Below are positions 59,249-64,000 of a DNA stretch of 64,000 nucleotides, one piece after another. Each line of letters begins with the position of its first letter. Position 1 is the stretch's first letter. The DNA comes from Aequorivita todarodis (GTDB lineage Bacteria > Bacteroidota > Bacteroidia > Flavobacteriales > Flavobacteriaceae), in assembly GCF_028561335.1 (NCBI RefSeq), contig NZ_JAQQTG010000002.1, forward strand, positions 62,001 through 126,000, in the 5' to 3' direction. A program made the translations under genes and the position numbers. Under the pieces are notes generated by a model. That model saw only the letters and a program-made list of their open reading frames with translations. It had not been told where the DNA came from and did not search any database.

Positions 59249-59810
59249 ATGCAGTACGAACCATTAAAGTCTGAACAATACTATCATATTTTCAACCGTG
59301 GAAACAACCGGGAAGATATTTTTTTGGAGGAAAAAAATTATTATTTCTTAAATCTAATGAAAAAGTATGTCGTTCCCATTGCAGATGTTTTGGCTTATTG
59401 CTTACTTAAAAATCATTTTCATTTATTTATCAGAACGAAACAAGTTGATGATGAGCATCTTATTTCAAAGAAATTTTCAGACTTCTTCAATGCCTATGCG
59501 AAAGCAATAAATAAACAAACAATACAATAGAAGCGGAAGTTTATTCAAGGATAGATTTTCCAGAAAAATCATTAAAGATGAAAATCAATTGAGAAATTTG
59601 ATAATCTATATCCATACAAATCCAACCCATCACGGATTTGAAGTAGATTTTGCAAAGTATAAATATTCGTCCTACAATTCTTTTCTTTCAGATCGAGAAA
59701 CACTATTGGATAGGGAGTTTGTTTTAAATCAATTTGGAGATAAAGAAAACTATAAATATGTCCACCAAATGAAAAATTTTGAAATAGATGATAGTTTTAG
59801 TTTGGAGTAA
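59249..59810 (+). pseudogene. REP-associated tyrosine transposase (RAYT), frameshifted
   Basis: From ATG 59249 the first 90 codons encode the Y1-transposase start YYHIFNRGNNREDIF and the HUH metal motif KNHFHLFIR. At 59513-59522 the sequence has four extra bases (ACAA doubled: AAACAAACAATAC instead of AAACAATAC), which ends the frame at TAG 59528. The other frame resumes at 59520 and continues with RFSRKIIKDENQL and the catalytic-tyrosine motif IIYIHTNP to TAA 59810. The total would be about 186 residues, normal for RAYTs. One four-base change thus separates the HUH and tyrosine halves. Confidence 0.9.
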
Positions 59811-59842
59811 GACCTCACAGGTCTTCAAGACCTGTGAGGTCT
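59810..59842. repeat. right flanking 33-bp palindrome of the RAYT element
   Basis: Perfect 15-bp arms, loop TCA; followed 37 bases later by the polyferredoxin start. Confidence 0.95.
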
Positions 59843-59879
59843 GGTCCCGCAATCACTAATTCTTTAAAAAACGACAAAC

Positions 59880-61466
59880 ATGAGTACGGTCCAACGAAAT
59901 ATGTCGCTTACGGGCGAACCGCCAAAAACGATAAATACCCAGCAAAAACTTGCATCGGCCATCGGTTTGATAGGTTTGGCGGTGCTTTTTTTGGCGTTAT
60001 TCAATATAAATTTTCCCAATAAAACCCTTTGGCTTACCGCCTCATTAATCGCCATTGGCAGCGGCACGGTTTGGTTTTCAATAGCCGCCTACGGCAACAA
60101 ACACGAAGGGATTAAAAACGATGGCGTATATTTTAAGTCGCTTACTTCCAAAGGATTTTGGGCATGGGTTCTGGGCATTACCCTTACTTTGTTTTACGTG
60201 GTGCTCTATTGGTTTCCGCAGTATTTGGGCTTGGTACAGGATGGCGACAACAAAGGATTGGTAGCGCTTTTTGACCCATTGAGCAAGTTGCTGAATGGCG
60301 GCCCCGCAAGTCAATGGTTTGTATATGGAACGCTTTATACGCTGGCCATTTTGGCCTTTGGAATTAAATTCATCCTAAAATATCGCCACAACAAATACGA
60401 AAAACTGCGAACCTATTCCGTGATGTTTTTCCAGTTGGGGTTTGCGTTTCTGATTCCGGAATTGATGCAGCGGCTGAACAGTGAATCCTTTTCCCTGCCC
60501 TATTACGACCTTAAAAATATTTGGCCGCTCAATTACTACAATTTTGAGCAATACCGCGTTGACCAATTTATTTCCGCAGGCGATATTGGCTTGGCATTGT
60601 TGATTTTTGGAATCGTTTCCATTTTTGTAATCACGCCAATTTTAACCTATAAATACGGCAAACGCTGGTACTGTAGTTGGGTCTGCGGTTGCGGGGGATT
60701 GGCAGAAACCGCCGGCGATCCGTTTCGGCATTTGAGCGACAAACGGCAAATAGCCTGGAAGGTGGAACGCTGGGTAATCCACAGCGTACTGGTATTTGTG
60801 GTTTTGATGACCACGGCGGTGGTGCACAGTTATTTGGGTGATGACAGTTCAAAATATTGGTTGACTAAAGACGTGTTCCTAATTTCCGTGGCAGTAATCC
60901 TAACGGCCGTTTTTGCGGGAACCTTTATTTTTAAAAGAGAGGAATTACAAAAAGACGCCCGTTATGGGGCAATCGGTTATTTCGTGATTATTATTTCGTT
61001 AATTGGGTTTCACTATTTTTCAGGAAAAACTTTGTTTCTATTTGAAGCCGAAACCCTTCGCCAAAGCTATGGTTTTTTAATAGGCGCCGTTTTTAGCGGG
61101 GTGATTGGCGTAGGATTTTACCCAATCTTCGGGAGCCGCGTTTGGTGCCGTTTCGGTTGCCCGATGGCTGCCATTTTGGGTTTTCAGCAACGGCTTTTTT
61201 CGCGTTTCAGAATAACGACCAACGGTGGCCAGTGCATCAGTTGCGGCAATTGTTCCACCTATTGCGAAATGGGAATCGACGTACGCGCCTATGCCCAAAA
61301 AGGCGAAAATATTGTCCGTTCCAGTTGTGTGGGCTGCGGAATCTGTTCGGCAGTTTGTCCGCGTGGGGTTTTAAAACTTGAAAACGGTCCGCTGGAAAAG
61401 CGAATTGATTCCAACGAGATCCTTTTGGGAAATGACGTGGATTTGATGAAGTATGTGAATAATTGA
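59880..61466 (+). CDS. multi-pass 4Fe-4S polyferredoxin-type membrane protein
   Basis: 528 residues with about nine membrane helices, a NapH/CcoG-like CSWVCGCGG and WCRFGCPMAA motifs flanking helices, and two C-terminal 4Fe-4S clusters: CISCGNCSTYC and CVGCGICSAVCP. It passes electrons across or along the membrane. Neighbour of the FAD oxidoreductase, from which it is separated by the RAYT element. The start MSTVQRNMSLTG at 59880 is followed by a soluble 20-residue tail. Confidence 0.88.
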   Translation: MSTVQRNMSLTGEPPKTINTQQKLASAIGLIGLAVLFLALFNINFPNKTLWLTASLIAIGSGTVWFSIAAYGNKHEGIKNDGVYFKSLTSKGFWAWVLGITLTLFYVVLYWFPQYLGLVQDGDNKGLVALFDPLSKLLNGGPASQWFVYGTLYTLAILAFGIKFILKYRHNKYEKLRTYSVMFFQLGFAFLIPELMQRLNSESFSLPYYDLKNIWPLNYYNFEQYRVDQFISAGDIGLALLIFGIVSIFVITPILTYKYGKRWYCSWVCGCGGLAETAGDPFRHLSDKRQIAWKVERWVIHSVLVFVVLMTTAVVHSYLGDDSSKYWLTKDVFLISVAVILTAVFAGTFIFKREELQKDARYGAIGYFVIIISLIGFHYFSGKTLFLFEAETLRQSYGFLIGAVFSGVIGVGFYPIFGSRVWCRFGCPMAAILGFQQRLFSRFRITTNGGQCISCGNCSTYCEMGIDVRAYAQKGENIVRSSCVGCGICSAVCPRGVLKLENGPLEKRIDSNEILLGNDVDLMKYVNN

Positions 61467-61497
61467 TTAGTTTTCAGTCGCAGTCGCAGTCGCAGTT

Positions 61498-61893
61498 TCA
61501 GAGGTTAGTAGAAAAATCGTTCTTTTTTTTGAAAAAATTTACCCAAAGGGAACAAATTAAAGCCAGCAACGTGAAAACCAATGTCAAAATTTCGACGAGT
61601 TGTGCATCCGGCCGCCAGCCCGAAAGGGTTTCCACCAAAAAGGTTATATAACTATTCGGAAGGTTGGTTTTTCCCAATTGGCGCAGGATGTCGTAATGCC
61701 AATCGGTGAGGAGGCAATACCCAAAACCTTTCCAAATGCCTAGCACGAGCCACGAAAAAAGAGTAACCGCCAAAGTGAAAAGATGCAATTTTCGGGTCTT
61801 CGGAAAAATCCAACCAAAGAGATTAAAAACAATAAGCACCGTATGAAAAACGATAAAAAACCAATTGCCAAGATGGAGCCAGAAATTTTCCAA
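61498..61893 (-). CDS. DUF2784 family membrane protein
   Basis: 131 residues with four hydrophobic helices, typical DUF2784 pattern (FFIVFHTVLIVFNLFGWIF, TLFSWLVLGIWKGFGYCLLTDWHYDILRQLG). Function not known. The start lies 129 bases from the divergent glycosyltransferase start, with a palindrome between them. Confidence 0.83.
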   Translation of the reverse strand: MENFWLHLGNWFFIVFHTVLIVFNLFGWIFPKTRKLHLFTLAVTLFSWLVLGIWKGFGYCLLTDWHYDILRQLGKTNLPNSYITFLVETLSGWRPDAQLVEILTLVFTLLALICSLWVNFFKKKNDFSTNL

Positions 61894-61976
61894 GGTTAAG
61901 TATGAATTTTGAATTTGTAAATAGCTACAATTTAAAGTTTATTTTTCTGAAATTCGCAATCCGAAGAAACCTTTAA

Positions 61977-62009
61977 AGACCTAACAGGTCTCGAAGACCT
62001 GTTAGGTCT
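61977..62009. repeat. 33-bp RAYT-type palindrome before glycosyltransferase gene
   Basis: AGACCTAACAGGTCT, loop CGA, then AGACCTGTTAGGTCT: perfect 15-bp arms. Thirteen bases before the ATG, so it may influence expression of the glycosyltransferase. Confidence 0.93.
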
Positions 62010-62022
62010 AATCCTTATCCGA

Positions 62023-62718
62023 ATGAATAAAAACATCAAAGTAATAATTCCCGCCTATAACGAAGAAGCCTCCATTGGGAAAGTGATTGCTGAAATTCCG
62101 GACTTCGTTTCGGAAATAATTGTGGTTGACAATAATTCTACCGATAATACTTCGGAAGTAGCCAAAAGTGCAGGCGCAACGGTGCTCTTTCAACCCAAAG
62201 GTGGCTATGGCAATGCTTGTTTGAAAGGGATGGAATACATTTCAGAAGAAGACATAAAACCTGAAATCATAGTTTTTCTCGATGGCGACTACAGCGATTA
62301 CCCTTCGGAATTGACAAAAATAGTTGCCCCCATTTTAGAGGATGACATAGATTTTGTGGTGGGCGCACGCGTAAAAACATTGCGGGAAGCTGGTTCGATG
62401 ACTTTTCCGCAGCGCTTCGGAAACGCATTGGCAACCAAGTTGATGAAACTTTTTTTCAACTCAAAATTTACGGATCTTGGGCCTTTTCGCGCCATTAAAT
62501 ACGAAAAATTGCTCGCCCTAAATATGGAGGACAAAACCTACGGCTGGACAGTAGAAATGCAGCTGAAAGTATTGAAAAAGAAATTTACCTACGTGGAAGT
62601 ACCCGTAAAATACAAAAACCGCATTGGCACCTCAAAAGTTTCGGGTACCGTAAAAGGTGCTATCTTTGCGGGCGTAAAAATCCTAAGCTGGATCTTTAAA
62701 TACAGTTTCAAAAAATGA
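62023..62718 (+). CDS. family 2 glycosyltransferase (dolichol-phosphate mannosyltransferase-like)
   Basis: 231 residues. GT2 core with KVIIPAYNEEASIGKVI, VVDNNSTDNTSEVA, the metal-binding DGDYSDYP and VGARVK...RFGNALATKLMKLFF, then the KYKNRIGTSKVSGT end. There are no membrane helices in the C-terminus. It overlaps the next gene by four bases (ATGA), so both act together, presumably transferring a sugar to a polyprenyl phosphate. Confidence 0.9.
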   Translation: MNKNIKVIIPAYNEEASIGKVIAEIPDFVSEIIVVDNNSTDNTSEVAKSAGATVLFQPKGGYGNACLKGMEYISEEDIKPEIIVFLDGDYSDYPSELTKIVAPILEDDIDFVVGARVKTLREAGSMTFPQRFGNALATKLMKLFFNSKFTDLGPFRAIKYEKLLALNMEDKTYGWTVEMQLKVLKKKFTYVEVPVKYKNRIGTSKVSGTVKGAIFAGVKILSWIFKYSFKK

Positions 62719-64000
62719 TTCTTGAATCAATAATCATTGCCGTTTATTCCATCGCCCTGCTCCTCATTTTTATGTACGCTTTGGCGCAACTCAACTTGCT
62801 GTTCAATTATCTAAGTGCCCGAAAACACCACAAAAACGCACCGACTTTCGATTTTTCAAAAGAAGAAGAAATTCCCTACGTAACCATCCAATTGCCAGTT
62901 TATAACGAATTGTATGTTATGCAACGCCTGTTGGATAATATTTCTGAAATTGATTATCCGAAGAAGAAACTGGAAATACAAGTGCTGGACGACAGTACCG
63001 ACGAGTCTTTTGAAGAAACCGCAAATCACATAAAGCAACTCCGAAAAACGGGTTTGGACATTCAGCACGTAACCCGTAAAAATCGTGAAGGCTTTAAGGC
63101 TGGCGCACTAAAGGAAGGCTTAAAGACTGCCAAAGGCGAATATATCGCGATTTTTGACGCAGATTTTCTTCCGAAGAAAAACTGGTTGAAAAATACCATC
63201 CCTTATTTTAAAGACCCCGAAATAGGCGTCGTACAGACCCGTTGGGGGCATTTAAATCGCGATTATTCCATACTTACGCGGGTGCAGGCTTTTGCACTCG
63301 ACGCGCATTTCACTTTGGAACAGGTGGGCCGAAACAGCAAGGGACATTTTATAAATTTCAACGGTACGGCGGGGGTTTGGCGCAAAGCATGCATCCTCGA
63401 TGCCGGGAATTGGGAGGGTGACACACTTACCGAAGACCTCGACCTCAGCTATCGCGCCCAACTTAAAAACTGGAAATTTAAATATTTGGAGGAAGTGGAA
63501 ACACCGGCGGAACTCCCCGTGGTTATCAGTGCCGCGCGTTCGCAACAATTCCGATGGAACAAAGGCGGCGCGGAAAACTTTCAGAAAATGGCTTGGCGCG
63601 TTTTTAAAAGTAGGGATATTTCCCTTAAAACCAAATTGCACAGTTTTCTGCATTTGCTGAACAGCACTATGTTTTTGAACATTTTGATTGTGGCAATCTT
63701 GAGCATCCCGATGCTTTACATCAAAAACGAATACGAGCATTTGAAGCTCTATTTCTACGTTATGAGCTTTTTCGTGATAAGCACGCTTATCTTTTTTATT
63801 TGCTATTGGTTTACCTACAAAAGCATTTATGGCGGTGGATTCAAACATTTTCTGAAATACACGGCAATGTTTTTTACCTTCTTTTCAATAGCCATGGGGT
63901 TTTCGCTGCACAACTCTATTGCGGTTTTGGAAGGCCATTTCGGGAAGAAAAGTGAATTTATCCGTACGCCTAAATTTAACATTGGAGCACTGAAAGATGG
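62715..64000 (+). CDS. cellulose synthase/mannan synthase-like GT2 (3' end outside window)
   Basis: Starts at ATG 62715 overlapping the preceding stop; open to the last base (428 codons). One N-terminal membrane helix, then the processive GT2 motifs: YVTIQLPVYNE, LDDSTD, FDADFLP, TEDLDLSYR and QQFRW, followed by several membrane helices from about residue 310. It resembles glucomannan or cellulose synthases. The stop lies beyond 64000. Confidence 0.88.
   Translation, partial: MILESIIIAVYSIALLLIFMYALAQLNLLFNYLSARKHHKNAPTFDFSKEEEIPYVTIQLPVYNELYVMQRLLDNISEIDYPKKKLEIQVLDDSTDESFEETANHIKQLRKTGLDIQHVTRKNREGFKAGALKEGLKTAKGEYIAIFDADFLPKKNWLKNTIPYFKDPEIGVVQTRWGHLNRDYSILTRVQAFALDAHFTLEQVGRNSKGHFINFNGTAGVWRKACILDAGNWEGDTLTEDLDLSYRAQLKNWKFKYLEEVETPAELPVVISAARSQQFRWNKGGAENFQKMAWRVFKSRDISLKTKLHSFLHLLNSTMFLNILIVAILSIPMLYIKNEYEHLKLYFYVMSFFVISTLIFFICYWFTYKSIYGGGFKHFLKYTAMFFTFFSIAMGFSLHNSIAVLEGHFGKKSEFIRTPKFNIGALKD

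Larger units (their letters stand above)
59201..59842 (+). mobile_element. RAYT element flanked by two 33-bp palindromes
   Basis: A 33-bp palindrome (59201-59233) with arms AAACCTCACAGGTCT/AGACCTGTGAGGTTT and a second (59810-59842) with arms AGACCTCACAGGTCT/AGACCTGTGAGGTCT enclose the transposase pseudogene. Both have perfect 15-bp arms and 3-bp loops. Solitary copies elsewhere in the window: 35188, 52464, 56074, 61977. The stop codon of the transposase overlaps the second palindrome by one base. Confidence 0.9.

Overview
The window looks like a chromosome segment of a marine-type Flavobacteriaceae bacterium (Bacteroidota). The evidence is Type IX secretion sorting domains, GYDIA-family GHMP kinase, FecI/FecR/TonB-receptor triad, DUF5777 and CtlX proteins, TAnnTTTG-type promoters, weak Shine-Dalgarno sites and moderate-to-low GC. 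The genus cannot be fixed from the sequence; an Aequorivita-like organism is only a guess.

Layout. 1-9.6 kb: a cytoplasmic signalling cluster of two FIST-domain proteins, two soluble histidine kinases (one with an NTF2-like domain and five GAF-like repeats), a lone receiver, a receiver fused to a class III nucleotide cyclase, and a three-helix membrane protein of the Pycsar effector (PycTM/DUF5706) type. 9.7-18 kb: TPR lipoprotein, beta carbonic anhydrase, a minus-strand envelope/redox group (cytochrome c-like lipoprotein, YceI, OB-fold, DUF5777, cupredoxin with T9SS tail) and two related repeat lipoproteins. 17.7-21.8 kb: ECF sigma/anti-sigma/TonB receptor. 22-28.8 kb: argS, ctlX, DinB, a delta-60-repeat T9SS protein, two rhodaneses. 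28.9-36 kb: a complete trp operon (leader peptide with three Trp codons, attenuator, trpEGDCFBA), then a 42-aa ORF and ribosomal protein bTHX. 36.5-40.1 kb: mvaA, a broken kinase 5' end, a convergent toxin/antitoxin-like pair, the intact GYDIA kinase, and a GIY-YIG gene lying between tRNA-Phe and a duplicate of its 3' end. 40.2-48 kb: coaX, an outer-membrane protein, TPR, lptC, CorC/HlyC and PpiD genes. 48.1-61.5 kb: tryptophan 2,3-dioxygenase and an arsenosugar-type cluster (peroxidase-like, ArsS, rhodanese, TIGR04282 and TIGR04283 glycosyltransferases, purine nucleoside phosphorylase, sterol desaturase, DUF547, FAD oxidoreductase, polyferredoxin) interrupted by a frameshifted RAYT transposase. 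62-64 kb: two family 2 glycosyltransferases, the last cut by the window end.

The most striking property is the density of short palindromic repeats. Several families occur both between genes and in frame inside genes: FIST2, both kinases, TrpE, TrpG, TrpF, ArgS and a glycosyltransferase. One 33-bp family (15-bp arms, 3-bp loop) flanks the RAYT pseudogene on both sides and recurs elsewhere, once as exactly 11 codons. The strongest candidate for an undescribed system is the two-component-controlled cyclase/PycTM-like module at 7.5-9.6 kb. The second is the pair of insertions at 38-40 kb, each of which leaves the target intact plus a partial target copy.
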